Below are positions 1 to 11,216 of a DNA stretch of 64,000 nucleotides, piece by piece (position 1 is the stretch's first letter; each line of letters opens with the position of its first letter). Made by a program: the position numbers and the translations under genes. The DNA is from Streptococcus mitis (GTDB lineage Bacteria > Bacillota > Bacilli > Lactobacillales > Streptococcaceae): contig NZ_LBMT01000001.1 in NCBI RefSeq assembly GCF_002005545.1, positions 1,696,301 through 1,760,300 of the forward strand, in the 5' to 3' direction. The notes beneath the pieces are model-generated. The model made no database searches, was not told the DNA's origin, and worked only from the letters and a program-made list of their open reading frames with translations.

Positions 1-484
1 TTTCAACAGTTTTTGAAATAATCTTACGGACTTCATCAAAGCTTGGTTGATCTGCCAAGCCACGTAGTTCATAAAGTGGTTGAATACCACGAGCCTTAAA
101 GAAATCAGCTCCCATTCCACCAATACAGATCATTTCAAAACCTTTACCGTCTGGATGGTATTCTTCTTTCAGCTCCATAACGGCTTTCAGAATAGAAGAA
201 TTATAACCTCCAACCAAACCGCGGTCTGAAGTAATGACGATATAGCCTGTCTTCTTAACTGGACGGCTAATCAACATCGGATTAGTTGAACTACCAGCTC
301 CATTCCCATGAAGAATATCCGTCAACAGTTTACGAACTTTCTGAGCATAAACTTGGAAATTGCGAGCAGCTTCTTCAGAACGACCTAGCTTAGCAGCTGA
401 TACCATCTGCATGGCATTAGTGATTTGACTAGTATTTTTTGTTGAGGCGATTTTTGTTTTAATATCATTTAGAGATACTGCCAT
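1..484 (-). CDS. atpG: ATP synthase F1 gamma subunit, partial (3' end outside window)
   Basis: The reading frame starts at an ATG at 482-484 ([20 protein letters not shown]) and runs off the left edge, so only the N-terminal ~161 residues are seen. The N-terminal helix with [13 protein letters not shown] is the conserved gamma-subunit segment that enters the alpha3beta3 hexamer. Gamma is the rotary shaft coupling the c-ring to catalysis at the inner face of the membrane. It lies 15 nt downstream of atpA in the standard atpE-B-F-H-A-G order. atpD and atpC should follow outside the window. Identification is firm; only the truncation by the window edge limits it. Confidence 0.97.
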   Translation of the reverse strand, partial: MAVSLNDIKTKIASTKNTSQITNAMQMVSAAKLGRSEEAARNFQVYAQKVRKLLTDILHGNGAGSSTNPMLISRPVKKTGYIVITSDRGLVGGYNSSILKAVMELKEEYHPDGKGFEMICIGGMGADFFKARGIQPLYELRGLADQPSFDEVRKIISKTVE

Positions 485-499
485 CTGACACCTCTATTC

Positions 500-2555
<2,056 letters not shown>

Positions 2556-2556
<1 letters not shown>

Positions 2557-3050
2557 TAAGCTTCTCCTAACTGATCGATATACTGATCAATGAGTTCTTT
2601 ATGGGCATGACCGTCAAGGTTTTGTGAGATGATTTTACCAGCCAAGCTGATTGTCAAATCTGCTACCTCACCCTTAACGCTTTGTAAAGCTTCAGCTTTG
2701 TTTTGAGCAATTTCTTGGTTTGCTTTTTCTTTTAAGCGTCCTGCTTCTAGTTTAGCATCTGCTAAAATACTAGCCTTACTTTTCTCAGCTGTTTCTTTCG
2801 CATTCTCAATGATTGTCTTAGCTTCTTTACGGCTACCAGCCAATTCATCTTCGCGTTTTTGAGCCAATACTTCTGCTTTTTGACGTGCTTCTTCAGCTCT
2901 GTCAATATCTGAAGCAATTTTTTCAGCTCTTTCTTCGAAAATGCCTGTAATATTAGACCATGCAAATTTTTTAATCAAGACTAGCAAAAGGATAAAAGAG
3001 CCAGCGATTAAAATAAAATTACCAATTAATTCACCTACTGTTACGTGCAT
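2556..3050 (-). CDS. atpF: ATP synthase Fo subunit b
   Basis: 164 aa. One N-terminal transmembrane helix (about residues 8-28, [18 protein letters not shown]) is followed by a long charged, alanine- and lysine-rich coiled coil. This is the classic architecture of the dimeric peripheral stalk b subunit. It lies 13 nt downstream of atpB and its stop overlaps the atpH start. Both the order and the length agree with other streptococcal atp operons. Confidence 0.97.
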
Positions 3051-3063
3051 CAGTTACTCCTTT

Positions 3064-3777
3064 CTACTCTTCATCATTAATTTTATTTCCTAGGTACATA
3101 GAGGATAATAGTGTAAAGACATAGGCCTGTACACAAGAAATGAACACGGAAAATGCAGTCCAAACTAAGTTTGTCCCAAATGCGATTGGATACCAAAAAA
3201 TAGCCTGATGTGAAAGTAAGAGAAGCAAGCTTGTCATTACTTCACCTGCAAAGATATTCCCAAAAATCCGCAAAGCAAGAGAAAGGAAATTCGTGACTTC
3301 TTCAAGTAGATTCATCGGTGTCATAAATGCAGGAGTTACAAAACCTTTTAGGTATTGTTTAATCCCACGACGACGAATCCCCTCAATGTGCGCCATCACA
3401 ATAATACAGAAAGACAAGACAAGGTCAAATGAAAGATTTGCAGTTGGCGATGTCCAAAGGTTTGTCCCATCTGTTGTTTGAAGTTTAGCCATCAAACCAA
3501 GATTATTGGCGATGACCATAAAAAGAAATAAACATAAGTAAAAGAGTGAGTAATCTTTCATGTAGTGGGAACCAAGGTTAGGTTCTGTAAATCCAATTAC
3601 AAAATCATAGAGATACTCTAGTACATTTTGTTTACCTTTGGGTTTCAAGGTCATATTACGACTTGCCCAATAGATAAATGCAAAAATCAGAAACACAGAC
3701 AGCAAAGTCAAGGCTGTCAAAGTTAAATCAAAGGTAACAGGACCAATATTGATGGTTGGATTGATACTTTCTTCCAT
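3064..3777 (-). CDS. atpB: ATP synthase Fo subunit a
   Basis: 237 aa with five to six hydrophobic helices. The essential proton-channel arginine is visible as R170 in [15 protein letters not shown]. Subunit a forms the two proton half-channels against the c-ring. Trp206 (NLVWTAF), the residue whose substitution is known to give optochin resistance in pneumococcus, is unchanged. It follows atpE with a 32-nt gap. In streptococcal operons atpE precedes atpB, the order found here. Confidence 0.98.
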   Translation of the reverse strand: MEESINPTINIGPVTFDLTLTALTLLSVFLIFAFIYWASRNMTLKPKGKQNVLEYLYDFVIGFTEPNLGSHYMKDYSLFYLCLFLFMVIANNLGLMAKLQTTDGTNLWTSPTANLSFDLVLSFCIIVMAHIEGIRRRGIKQYLKGFVTPAFMTPMNLLEEVTNFLSLALRIFGNIFAGEVMTSLLLLLSHQAIFWYPIAFGTNLVWTAFSVFISCVQAYVFTLLSSMYLGNKINDEE

Positions 3778-3809
3778 CTAACATTCTCCCTTCTCCAATT
3801 TATATTTCG

Positions 3810-4010
3810 TTATTTAATAATAAATGAGAAGACAAGAGTTACGAAGAAAGTTCCTTCAATAAAGGCAACCCCTAAAAACATCAAGCTACGAAACTCAGCG
3901 ATAATATCTGGTTGGCGAGCTACTGATTTCAACAAACCATTCATCAACATACCCTCACCAAGAGACACACCCATACAGGCAAGACATAGACCGAAAAATG
4001 TTAAATTCAT
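3810..4010 (-). CDS. atpE: ATP synthase Fo subunit c (proteolipid)
   Basis: 66 aa hairpin of two hydrophobic helices joined by the polar loop ARQPD. The proton-binding carboxylate is E52 in [10 protein letters not shown]. This subunit forms the rotor ring and is the target of optochin and quinine-type drugs. The residues commonly altered in optochin-resistant pneumococci (G14, G20, M23, F45, V48, A49, F50) all look wild type. The start is supported by AAGGAG upstream of ATG, and it is the first gene of the operon, behind a good promoter at 4046-4074. Confidence 0.98.
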   Translation of the reverse strand: MNLTFFGLCLACMGVSLGEGMLMNGLLKSVARQPDIIAEFRSLMFLGVAFIEGTFFVTLVFSFIIK

Positions 4011-4045
4011 GACGAATTCTCCTTTTAATTAAAATTTACTTACTT

Positions 4046-4074
4046 AGTTTAGTCCTAAAAATTGGATTTGTCAA
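4046..4074 (-). promoter_or_regulatory. Sigma-A promoter of the atp operon
   Basis: Read on the minus strand: -35 TTGACA (4069-4074), 17-nt spacer, -10 TAAACT (4046-4051), about 36 nt before the atpE ATG. A cre-like sequence (TGAAAGCGTTTAAT, 4089-4102; 12 of 14 positions of TGWAANCGNTNWCA) lies just upstream of the -35. Confidence 0.75.
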
Positions 4075-4206
4075 CTTTTTACTAACATTGAAAGCGTTTA
4101 ATGAAAATTATTTACAATTTTACTATTTTTAAGCCTATTATATAGAAAACTTTGTAAAAAACTTGTAATAAATCCGACCATTATCTAGACATTTCTGAAA
4201 AATATT

Positions 4207-4232
4207 GAAAAAATCCGAGATGAAATCTCGGA
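4207..4232 (-). terminator. Rho-independent terminator of the U32 protein gene
   Basis: On the minus strand ATCCGAGAT-ttc-ATCTCGGAT is followed by TTTTTTC: a 9-bp perfect stem with a T tract. It lies between the U32 gene and the atp promoter. The rest of 4011-4324 is AT-rich with no gene seen. Confidence 0.9.
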
Positions 4233-4324
4233 TGGAAATTAATATATTTTCTTTAACCTAATGTTCTTTAGTAAGTAGGATTAAAGGGAAAGTAGCTAGA
4301 AAACTTTCGTCTCCTACATGTTTA

Positions 4325-5611
4325 TTAAGCACGAACTGTGACGCTGGTTCCATCTTCCTTATAAAGATTGATAAGGCCTTCTTTTAGAGCTCGAACCATG
4401 TCTCCAGCTTGAACAGGTTGTGGGACTTTGATTGTCAAGAGTTCCATCGGATTTGGAGCGCGGTCGATTTTATTGCCTTTGGCATCATGCAAATCTTCGA
4501 TATAAGTTTCAAAGTGACGGAAACCTGGACCATAAAACTCTACTTGGTCTCCTTCGTTAATGACATTCCGTTGACGAATGGTTGCTGTTTGTGTCGCATC
4601 ATCATAAGAAACCACTTCAGCGACAAACTTGTACTCAGGAATTTTACGACGAGCACCAAATAACTGTTCATTTTCAGATGGTGTACCGTAGTAGAAACCT
4701 GTTGCCAATTCACGTTGGGCAACCTTCCACATCTCATCAATCAAGTCTTGCTTGATAGCTTCAAACTTCTCTGGACTTTCTAGATAAGCATCAACAGCTG
4801 CCTTGTAGCAGTTGGTTACTGTTGATACGTAGTGAATAGACTTCATACGTCCTTCAATTTTTAGACTGTCCACACCATTTTCAATCATATCTGGAATATG
4901 GTCAATCATAGACATATCTACGGCTGACATTGAAAATTCTTCAGGAATCTCTCCCTTAAGGCTCTTACGTTCTTTCCCAAAAGGCATATCGTAAAGGTCG
5001 TACTTCCAACGGCAAGACTGAGAACATCCACCACGGTTGGCATCACGCATACTCATGTGGTTAGAAAGAGTACAACGACCAGAGTAAGAAATACACATGG
5101 CTCCGTGGACGAAAGCTTCAATCTCAACGTCTGTACGTTTGCGGATTTCAGCTAATTCTTCCATTGAAACCTCACGCGCCAAAACGACACGTGTTAAGCC
5201 CAGTTCTTTCCAGAACTCAAGAGTTTCATAGTTAGTCGCACTTGCTTGGGTAGAGAGGTGGATTTCAAGACCAGGCGCTTCAGTCGCTGCAATCATAATC
5301 AAGGCTGGGTCAGACACGATAACTGCCGCGATTCCGATATCACGTAATTTACGGAACCACTCACCAGCACCAGCCTCATTTCCTTCGTGCATAACCATGT
5401 TGGCAGCCACATAAACCTTAGCACCATACTTGGCCGCAAACTGGACACCTTCTTCCATCTGTTCGAAAGTAAAGTTTCCGGCACGGCTACGAAGACCATA
5501 GGCCTGACCACCGATAAAGACAGCATCTGCCCCATACTGAACAGCTACTTTTAACTTCTCTAAAGTCCCTGCAGGTGATAAAACCTCAGGACGTTTTAAT
5601 GTTTTTGTCAT
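4325..5611 (-). CDS. Peptidase U32 family protein (TrhP/YrrO-like tRNA uridine hydroxylation)
   Basis: 428 aa using the ATG at 5609-5611, chosen because AGGAGA lies 4 nt upstream; a further-upstream in-frame ATG has no ribosome site. The U32 signature EAFVHGAMCISYSGRC (family pattern E-x-F-x-x-G-x-x-C-x4-G-x-C) and later cysteines in GGCSQSCRW indicate an iron-sulfur-type U32 protein. Family knowledge: Bacillus TrhP proteins of this type act with prephenate in 5-hydroxylation of tRNA wobble uridine. Calling it a collagenase or protease, as older annotations do, is probably wrong. It is monocistronic, with a strong terminator behind it. Confidence 0.85.
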   Translation of the reverse strand: MTKTLKRPEVLSPAGTLEKLKVAVQYGADAVFIGGQAYGLRSRAGNFTFEQMEEGVQFAAKYGAKVYVAANMVMHEGNEAGAGEWFRKLRDIGIAAVIVSDPALIMIAATEAPGLEIHLSTQASATNYETLEFWKELGLTRVVLAREVSMEELAEIRKRTDVEIEAFVHGAMCISYSGRCTLSNHMSMRDANRGGCSQSCRWKYDLYDMPFGKERKSLKGEIPEEFSMSAVDMSMIDHIPDMIENGVDSLKIEGRMKSIHYVSTVTNCYKAAVDAYLESPEKFEAIKQDLIDEMWKVAQRELATGFYYGTPSENEQLFGARRKIPEYKFVAEVVSYDDATQTATIRQRNVINEGDQVEFYGPGFRHFETYIEDLHDAKGNKIDRAPNPMELLTIKVPQPVQAGDMVRALKEGLINLYKEDGTSVTVRA

Positions 5612-5756
5612 GTTTTCTCCTATTTGCAATATAAAAGTTTGACGTTTTTCCTTCTCATTTTATAGTAAATAAGGGATAAAATCAAGCCTAGACAGATTGT
5701 TTTGACAATTCTAATCTTTTAGTAGTTGAAACAAGTAATCAAAAAAAACAGATAAA

Positions 5757-5783
5757 GCAAAAACCAGTATCCAAAAATACTGG
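5757..5783 (-). terminator. Terminator of guaA
   Basis: On the minus strand CCAGTAT-ttttg-GATACTGG is followed by TTTTTGC, starting about 34 nt after the guaA stop. Confidence 0.88.
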
Positions 5784-5816
5784 CTAATTAAACTATATAA
5801 GATAGTCCTTAAATGA

Positions 5817-7379
5817 CTATTCCCACTCAACTGTTGCAGGTGGTTTACTTGTAATGTCGTAGACGATACGGTTAACATGTTCCACTTCATTTACGATACG
5901 TACTGAGATTTTTTGAAGGACATCCCAAGGAATTTTAGCGAAATCAGCTGTCATACCATCGATAGAGGTGATGGCACGGATTGCAATCGTGTAGTCATAT
6001 GTACGACCGTCACCCATAACACCGACTGAACGAACGCCTGTGTTCACTGTGAAGTATTGCCAGATATCGCGGTCAAGACCTGCTTTAGCAATTTCCTCAC
6101 GAAGGATAGCGTCTGATTCACGAACGGTTTCTAGTTTCTCTTCAGTGATTTCTCCCATGACACGGATAGCAAGACCTGGGCCTGGGAATGGTTGGCGCCA
6201 TACGATATGGTCTGGCATACCAAGCTCTGTACCAAGGGCACGAACTTCGTCCTTGTAAAGAGTGTTGAGTGGTTCTATCAATTCAAACTGCATGTCTTCT
6301 GGAAGACCACCCACGTTGTGGTGTGACTTGATAGTTTGAGCTGTATCTGTACCAGACTCGATAACGTCTGTGTATAAGGTACCTTGAGCAAGGAATTTCA
6401 CATTTTTGAGCTTGCTTGCTTCGTCATCGAAGACATAGACAAACTCGTTACCGATGATTTTACGTTTTTGTTCTGGGTCAGAAACGCCAGCAAGTTTATC
6501 AAGGAAACGTTTAGCAGCGTCTGCTTTGACGATATTCAAACCAAACTTCCCACCAAGCATATCCATAACTTGGTCAGCTTCTCCTTTACGAAGAAGACCG
6601 TGGTCTACGAAAATACAGATCAATTGATCGCCAATCGCTTTTTGGAGAAGAACCCCAACGACAGATGAGTCAACCCCACCTGAAAGGCCAAGAAGGACAC
6701 GTTTATCACCAACAGTTTCACGAATTTTTTGGATCTGCATATCAATGAAGTTATCCATTGACCAGTCGCCTTTAGCCTTACAGATGTTAAGGGCAAAGTT
6801 ACGAAGGATATCATTTCCGTATACAGAATGACGAACTTCTGGGTGGAATTGGATACCGTAAATGTGCTTATCTGGGTTTTCAATGGCTGCATATGGGCAG
6901 TCAGCTGATGTACCTGTACGAACAAAGTCAGAAGGAATTTCAGTAACTGCATCACCATGGCTCATCAATACAGTTTGTTCATCAGGTGTTGATTCAAAAA
7001 GAGCTGATGGTGTGTGAGTTAGGGTTGATTGACCGTATTCACGATTTCCAGCATCACCTGCAGGGACAACTTTTCCTCCAAGTTTATGGGTCAATAACTG
7101 CATACCGTAACAAATTCCCAAAATAGGAATTCCGAGTTCGAAGATTTCTGGGTCAATATCGAATGAACCATCTTCATATACAGAGTTTGGACCACCTGAA
7201 AGGATGATTCCCACAGGATTGATTTCACGAACTTCAGCAGCTGAAATTTTATGGCTTTTTAGTTCTGAAAAAACACCAATCTCACGGATACGGCGTGAAA
7301 TCAGCTGGTTGTACTGGCTACCATAGTCCAATACGATGATTTTTTCTACATCTTGCAAATCAGTTGAAATGTTGCTCAT
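5817..7379 (-). CDS. guaA: GMP synthase (glutamine-hydrolysing)
   Basis: 520 aa, the normal length. The N-terminal class I glutamine amidotransferase domain (to ~200) has the catalytic cysteine in [10 protein letters not shown] (C90) and the His/Glu pair in QFHPEVRHS. The ATP pyrophosphatase domain begins with the PP-loop [12 protein letters not shown] (about 229), and the C-terminal dimerisation domain ends in KPPATVEWE. It converts XMP to GMP with glutamine and ATP, the last step of guanine nucleotide synthesis. It is divergent from the GntR regulator and has its own terminator. No purine riboswitch was recognised in its short leader. Confidence 0.98.
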   Translation of the reverse strand: MSNISTDLQDVEKIIVLDYGSQYNQLISRRIREIGVFSELKSHKISAAEVREINPVGIILSGGPNSVYEDGSFDIDPEIFELGIPILGICYGMQLLTHKLGGKVVPAGDAGNREYGQSTLTHTPSALFESTPDEQTVLMSHGDAVTEIPSDFVRTGTSADCPYAAIENPDKHIYGIQFHPEVRHSVYGNDILRNFALNICKAKGDWSMDNFIDMQIQKIRETVGDKRVLLGLSGGVDSSVVGVLLQKAIGDQLICIFVDHGLLRKGEADQVMDMLGGKFGLNIVKADAAKRFLDKLAGVSDPEQKRKIIGNEFVYVFDDEASKLKNVKFLAQGTLYTDVIESGTDTAQTIKSHHNVGGLPEDMQFELIEPLNTLYKDEVRALGTELGMPDHIVWRQPFPGPGLAIRVMGEITEEKLETVRESDAILREEIAKAGLDRDIWQYFTVNTGVRSVGVMGDGRTYDYTIAIRAITSIDGMTADFAKIPWDVLQKISVRIVNEVEHVNRIVYDITSKPPATVEWE

Positions 7380-7461
7380 CTTTTTCCTTTCTCAAAAGAA
7401 ATATCTTTTTTCAATATTCTATCACAAATAAGGGCGAATTACCAACTAAACAAGGCGAAGA

Positions 7462-7491
7462 TTGACTTTTTCTAGTTTATTGAGGTACAAT
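7462..7491 (+). promoter_or_regulatory. Promoter of the GntR regulator gene
   Basis: -35 TTGACT (7462-7467), 18-nt spacer, -10 TACAAT (7486-7491). The predicted transcript start is near 7498, only ~15-25 nt before the start codon. Confidence 0.7.
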
Positions 7492-7520
7492 AGAGAAAAG
7501 ATAGAAATGAAGTGAAAAAT

Positions 7521-8219
7521 ATGCTACCTGCTTATATGAAAATCCATGATCAGATTAAAAAGGATATTGACGAACATCGTTGGGCCATTGGTGAGAGACT
7601 TCCCAGTGAACGAGATTTAGCAGAGCAGTTTGCAGTCAGTCGCATGACCCTCCGCCAAGCCGTATCTCTATTAGTCGAAGAAGGCGTTTTAGAGCGTCGT
7701 GTAGGAAGCGGCACCTTTGTTTCCAGTACTCGAGTACAAGAAAAGATGAGAGGGACAACCAGTTTTACTGAAATTGTTAAGTCCCAAGGTAAAGTTCCCT
7801 CTAGCCAACTCATTTCCTACAGAAAAACTATTCCCAATGAGCAGGAAGTTGCCAAGCTAGGAATTTCTCCAACGGAGAATATTATCCGAATGGAACGGGT
7901 CCGCTATGCCGACCAAGTCCCTCTGGTTTATGAAGTTGCTTCTATTCCTGAAAAATTCATTAAGGACTTTAAAAAAGAAGAAATTACTAGTCATTTCTTC
8001 CAGACTCTACAAAAACATGGCTATCGTATCGGCAAATCACAACAGACCATCTATGCTCGCCTTGCTAAGGAAAAAATCGCTCACTATTTGGAAGTTGAAA
8101 AAGGACATGCTATTCTTGGGCTGACTCAGGTTTCCTACCTAGAAGACGGGACAGCTTTTGAATACGTAAAAAGTCAGTATGTAGGCGAACGCTTTGAATT
8201 TTATCTTGAAAACAATTAA
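7521..8219 (+). CDS. nagR: GntR/HutC-family transcriptional regulator, NagR/YvoA-like
   Basis: 232 aa from the ATG at 7521 (a GTG at 7512 would add three residues; neither has a strong Shine-Dalgarno). The N-terminal winged helix (about 5-70, LPSERDLAEQFAVSRMTLRQ) is joined to a UTRA effector domain (about 90-228). GTTSFTE, GTAFEY and the closing YVGERFEF match the pattern of Bacillus YvoA/NagR, which senses glucosamine-6-P or GlcNAc-6-P and binds TGGTATAGACCA-type operators. The name is inferred by family resemblance. A matching palindrome lies upstream of the cytolysin gene in this window (13442-13457). Confidence 0.8.
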   Translation: MLPAYMKIHDQIKKDIDEHRWAIGERLPSERDLAEQFAVSRMTLRQAVSLLVEEGVLERRVGSGTFVSSTRVQEKMRGTTSFTEIVKSQGKVPSSQLISYRKTIPNEQEVAKLGISPTENIIRMERVRYADQVPLVYEVASIPEKFIKDFKKEEITSHFFQTLQKHGYRIGKSQQTIYARLAKEKIAHYLEVEKGHAILGLTQVSYLEDGTAFEYVKSQYVGERFEFYLENN

Positions 8220-8324
8220 TACTCTTCGAAAATCAAATTCAAACCGCTTCAACGTCGCCTTGCCGTACTCAAGTACAGCCTGCGGCTAGTTTCCTAGTTT
8301 GCTCTTTGATTTTCATTGAGTATA
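8219..8324 (+). repeat. BOX element (boxA-boxC, no boxB)
   Basis: It begins ATACTCTTCGAAAATC, contains CGTCGCCTTGCCGTA (the target of the BOX-A1R typing primer) and ends TTTGATTTTCATTGAGTAT. There is no boxB unit between A and C. It directly follows the nagR-like stop codon. Confidence 0.92.
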
Positions 8325-8340
8325 AAATACTATGCAAAAA

Positions 8341-8361
8341 CTCTCTGTCACGGACAAAGAG
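8341..8361 (-). terminator. Terminator hairpin after the EamA gene
   Basis: On the minus strand CTCTTTGTC-cg-TGACAGAGAG is followed by TTTTTGC; A/T tracts on both sides could make it bidirectional. Confidence 0.7.
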
Positions 8362-8366
8362 TCTTT

Positions 8367-9263
8367 TTATTTTTCTAAGAGTAAATCTTTCAACGAAATC
8401 AGGGTTACAGCAAACAATATCATTGCCATGCCAAGAAAATCAATAGGATAAAATTGTTCATTCATAATTAGGAAAGCAAAGAAAACCGCTGAAATTGGCT
8501 CAATTGAAGCCAACAAGCTTGACTTGACCGGTCCTATCAAACTGGCTCCTTTTAGAAAGGCTGTATAGGCAAAGACAGTCCCGATAAGGATAATGCCTGC
8601 AAAAGCAAGGAGAAAATCAAGACTAGTTGGGATAGCAGTCTGTAGAACCCCTGTAAAAGGAAGGGCGACCAAACCTGCTATGACCATTCCCACACCAATG
8701 ACCAAACTGCTCCCCCACTTCTTAATCAAGGCTATGGGCAAAATGATATACAGGGCGTAAGTCAGAGCAGAAAAGAGACCCCAGAACAGACCTGCAGGTG
8801 TCATGGATAACTGGTTCAACTGCCCATGAGTGGCGATCAGGAAGGTTCCTCCGATGGCTAATATGATAGAAACAATCTCTCCCAGTGTAGGCGCCACCTT
8901 ATCCTTGATACAGCTATAAATCAAAATTCCAACAGGACAAACATACTGAAGCACTGTCGCGGTACCTGCATTGGTCTCCTGAATAGCAGTTAGATAAGCA
9001 AATTGATTGAGGAAGAGGCCAATTAGAGCAAAAATGAGAAGAGACAACAAACTTTTTCTATCCTTTAAAAAGGCCAGCATTCTATCCTTTGCAGTAGCAT
9101 AAGCCAAGAGCATGAGAATTCCACCAGCTATTAAAAGACGTAAGTTGGTCAAAACCAGAGCCGAAATTCCGTGCGCCATCAGGTATTGGCCACTCGTTCC
9201 TGACAAACCCCAAGCAATCCCAGCCACAACTGTTAATAAAGTCCCTTTTAAACTATTTGACAT
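8367..9263 (-). CDS. DMT-superfamily transporter (two EamA domains)
   Basis: 298 aa from the ATG at 9261-9263, which is preceded by AAGGAGAG; the longer in-frame extension lacks a ribosome site and overlaps the upstream gene. Ten hydrophobic helices are visible, arranged as two EamA repeats (about 8-140 and 150-290), with the N-terminal GIAWGLSGTSGQYL typical of drug/metabolite exporters. The substrate cannot be told from sequence. It is the last gene of a three-gene minus-strand operon (cppA, serine hydrolase, this gene) with an 8-nt gap before it. Confidence 0.85.
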   Translation of the reverse strand: MSNSLKGTLLTVVAGIAWGLSGTSGQYLMAHGISALVLTNLRLLIAGGILMLLAYATAKDRMLAFLKDRKSLLSLLIFALIGLFLNQFAYLTAIQETNAGTATVLQYVCPVGILIYSCIKDKVAPTLGEIVSIILAIGGTFLIATHGQLNQLSMTPAGLFWGLFSALTYALYIILPIALIKKWGSSLVIGVGMVIAGLVALPFTGVLQTAIPTSLDFLLAFAGIILIGTVFAYTAFLKGASLIGPVKSSLLASIEPISAVFFAFLIMNEQFYPIDFLGMAMILFAVTLISLKDLLLEK

Positions 9264-9271
9264 GTCTCTCC

Positions 9272-10207
9272 TTACTCTTCTTTGCGAATCAAGTCCATCA
9301 CTTGATTGCGGTCTAAAATCCATTGAGCCCTCTCATCCTTTTCATAGGTACGATTCGATAGAAAAATAGCCGCTTCTTGCTTCTGGCGATTCCACATGAT
9401 AAAGGTACCTGTATAGCCCGTATGGTCTAGCCAATCTCCTTCCAAATTCCATGCCAAAGAACGTTCCTTGTCATCCAAAGGAGAAAAATTTTGACTCAAG
9501 TCTCTTGCAAAATCATCTGCTAAATAGTGTTCTAAAAAGATTTGTAAATCCTTTACAGTCGAAAACAAACCAGCACTCCCTGCATGTCTGCCCAGGAGGC
9601 GAGCCTTGGGATCATGTACCAGACCTGCCTCGACACCTCTGACGGTTGGAACAGCAAGCTCAACAGGGCCAAACTTGGTTTCCGTCATTCCCCAAGGTTT
9701 CAAAACTTGTTCTTGTAAAATCACATCCAAGTCTTGATTAAAGATTCTTTCCAAAACAAAACCCAAAAGTAAAAAATGGACATCCGAATAAAGAAAGGCT
9801 GGTTGACTTCGTCTCTTAAGATGAAACATCGCTTCCTTTAATTCAGGTGCTGTTAAAAGATCACGATTGGGAATAAAAGGATCAAGATATGTTGCGTGAG
9901 TCAAGAGCTGGCGAATAGTGATGTCTGGATAATCACTCTCAGCTAAAAAATCTGTTACCGGTCTGTCAATATCTAATTGACCTTTTTCCCACAAAAAAGT
10001 AAAAACGGTGCCAACTCCAACAACCTTGCTGACACTAGCTAGGTCATAAACGAGTCCTGCCTCAGTCTGCAAGCCATGCTCTGGGTCACTCTGGCCTAAA
10101 TAAAACTCCGTCCATTGATGGTCCTTAAAATACGCAAAAGAGGCTCCAGGATAAATCCCTGCCTCGATTTGTTCTTCTATTTTTTTAATAATCTTGGTCC
10201 ACTTCAT
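9272..10207 (-). CDS. Serine hydrolase, class C beta-lactamase-like family
   Basis: 311 aa, PF00144-type fold. The active-site serine and lysine are visible in DLASVSKVVG (SxxK). A tyrosine motif YSDVHFLLLG occupies the Y-x-N position with Asp in place of Asn, and the third motif is HTGYTG. No signal peptide is seen, so the protein is probably cytoplasmic and not a true penicillinase. Such proteins are usually esterases or peptidases of unknown substrate. It overlaps cppA by 4 nt, implying co-translation. Confidence 0.83.
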   Translation of the reverse strand: MKWTKIIKKIEEQIEAGIYPGASFAYFKDHQWTEFYLGQSDPEHGLQTEAGLVYDLASVSKVVGVGTVFTFLWEKGQLDIDRPVTDFLAESDYPDITIRQLLTHATYLDPFIPNRDLLTAPELKEAMFHLKRRSQPAFLYSDVHFLLLGFVLERIFNQDLDVILQEQVLKPWGMTETKFGPVELAVPTVRGVEAGLVHDPKARLLGRHAGSAGLFSTVKDLQIFLEHYLADDFARDLSQNFSPLDDKERSLAWNLEGDWLDHTGYTGTFIMWNRQKQEAAIFLSNRTYEKDERAQWILDRNQVMDLIRKEE

Positions 10208-10929
10208 ACTTCTTCAAACCACAATTCAACATTATTTCTATCTTTACCAAGGAAGAATTTTTCAGACTTAGGAATAAAATATTCGGTAGACTCAAACTTC
10301 TGGCGAAGACTTGCTATATCTAGTTCATTGACCAAGAACTTGATCATAGATAAATCCCAAGTAGCCGTATTGTCCACAGTCAAATCTTGACCCTGAGCTG
10401 GGATAAAATCAAGTGACGCTCCAATTTCAGATACTTCCAAGAAACTTTCGATATCGGTTGGGAAATGTAATTCCATAGAAATCTCAAATTTACTTAAAGA
10501 AATTGACTCCAGATCTGTTTGAAATCTAGGCTTTTCTTCTACTTCTACTAGACTTGCTCTGTCATCTTCTGCATGAATCAAAATCAAATCATTTTCGGGT
10601 GAAAAAATCTCAAAAGCGTAGCCATTTTGACCTTTATATAATTGATGAATCGAATCTGTTTTAGCTAATAAGGCCTCGATTTCTAAGGGATTTTCCACCT
10701 TGACAATCAATCTAGCCAGTTTTTTTCTTCCCTCTACCTTACGAGTGCGCATACTTGGAGCTTCTTCTAAAACCAGCTTTTCTAAACCTGTTTGATCACC
10801 TAGTGACAGAAAGGCTGACTCTTCTAATAAGGCCTTCATGCCAAGGGTTCCTATATAAAATGTTTCATTTAATTTTCTATTATTAACTTTTAAAGTAGGA
10901 ATAATCCGTACAATCTGATTTACATTCAT
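10204..10929 (-). CDS. cppA: CppA family protein (VOC-like fold)
   Basis: 241 aa from the ATG at 10927-10929, preceded by GGAGG; an upstream in-frame TTG is less likely. The N-terminal glyoxalase/VOC-like half (MNVNQIVRIIPTLKVNNR, then KARLIVK-like strands) and the C-terminal half match the streptococcal CppA family, first described as a putative C3-degrading proteinase. No classical protease motif or signal peptide is visible, so the proteinase role is doubtful. It is the first gene of the operon with the serine hydrolase and EamA transporter. Confidence 0.82.
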   Translation of the reverse strand: MNVNQIVRIIPTLKVNNRKLNETFYIGTLGMKALLEESAFLSLGDQTGLEKLVLEEAPSMRTRKVEGRKKLARLIVKVENPLEIEALLAKTDSIHQLYKGQNGYAFEIFSPENDLILIHAEDDRASLVEVEEKPRFQTDLESISLSKFEISMELHFPTDIESFLEVSEIGASLDFIPAQGQDLTVDNTATWDLSMIKFLVNELDIASLRQKFESTEYFIPKSEKFFLGKDRNNVELWFEEV

Positions 10930-11171
10930 AAATTCCTCCAACTCTTTTATTTTAAAGGATTTTAGAATTTTTTACAAGAAATTATGCTCAGATTTACCAA
11001 TTTTCACCCCATTAATAATTTTTCTTCAAAAGGCTGACCTAAAACTCCATTTTTAGGGAAACATACAAAAGTCAAAAAGTAGATAGGATAAACTGGAATG
11101 CTAATCAATGGATTGATAAGAAATAATTGACTGTCTTTGTTGATTTTTGATTACGGAGGAGTATTAGAAAG

Positions 11172-11202
11172 AAAAAGAACCAGCTCTTAGAACTGATTCC
11201 TT
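11172..11202 (-). terminator. Terminator of the cytolysin gene
   Basis: On the minus strand GGAATCAGTTCT-aag-AGCTGGTTC (with G-U pairs) is followed by TTTTTC, starting about 17 nt past the stop. No gene was seen in 10930-11170. Confidence 0.7.
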
Positions 11203-11216
11203 TTACAAGTGAAAAA

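Noticed and set aside
4325..5611. Collagenase/protease label for the U32 protein
   Set aside because: The cysteine pattern and family knowledge favour tRNA or rRNA hydroxylation; no export signal is present.
7380..7461. Possible purine riboswitch in the guaA leader
   Set aside because: The leader is under ~80 nt to the divergent promoter and no conserved riboswitch core or antiterminator pair could be recognised.
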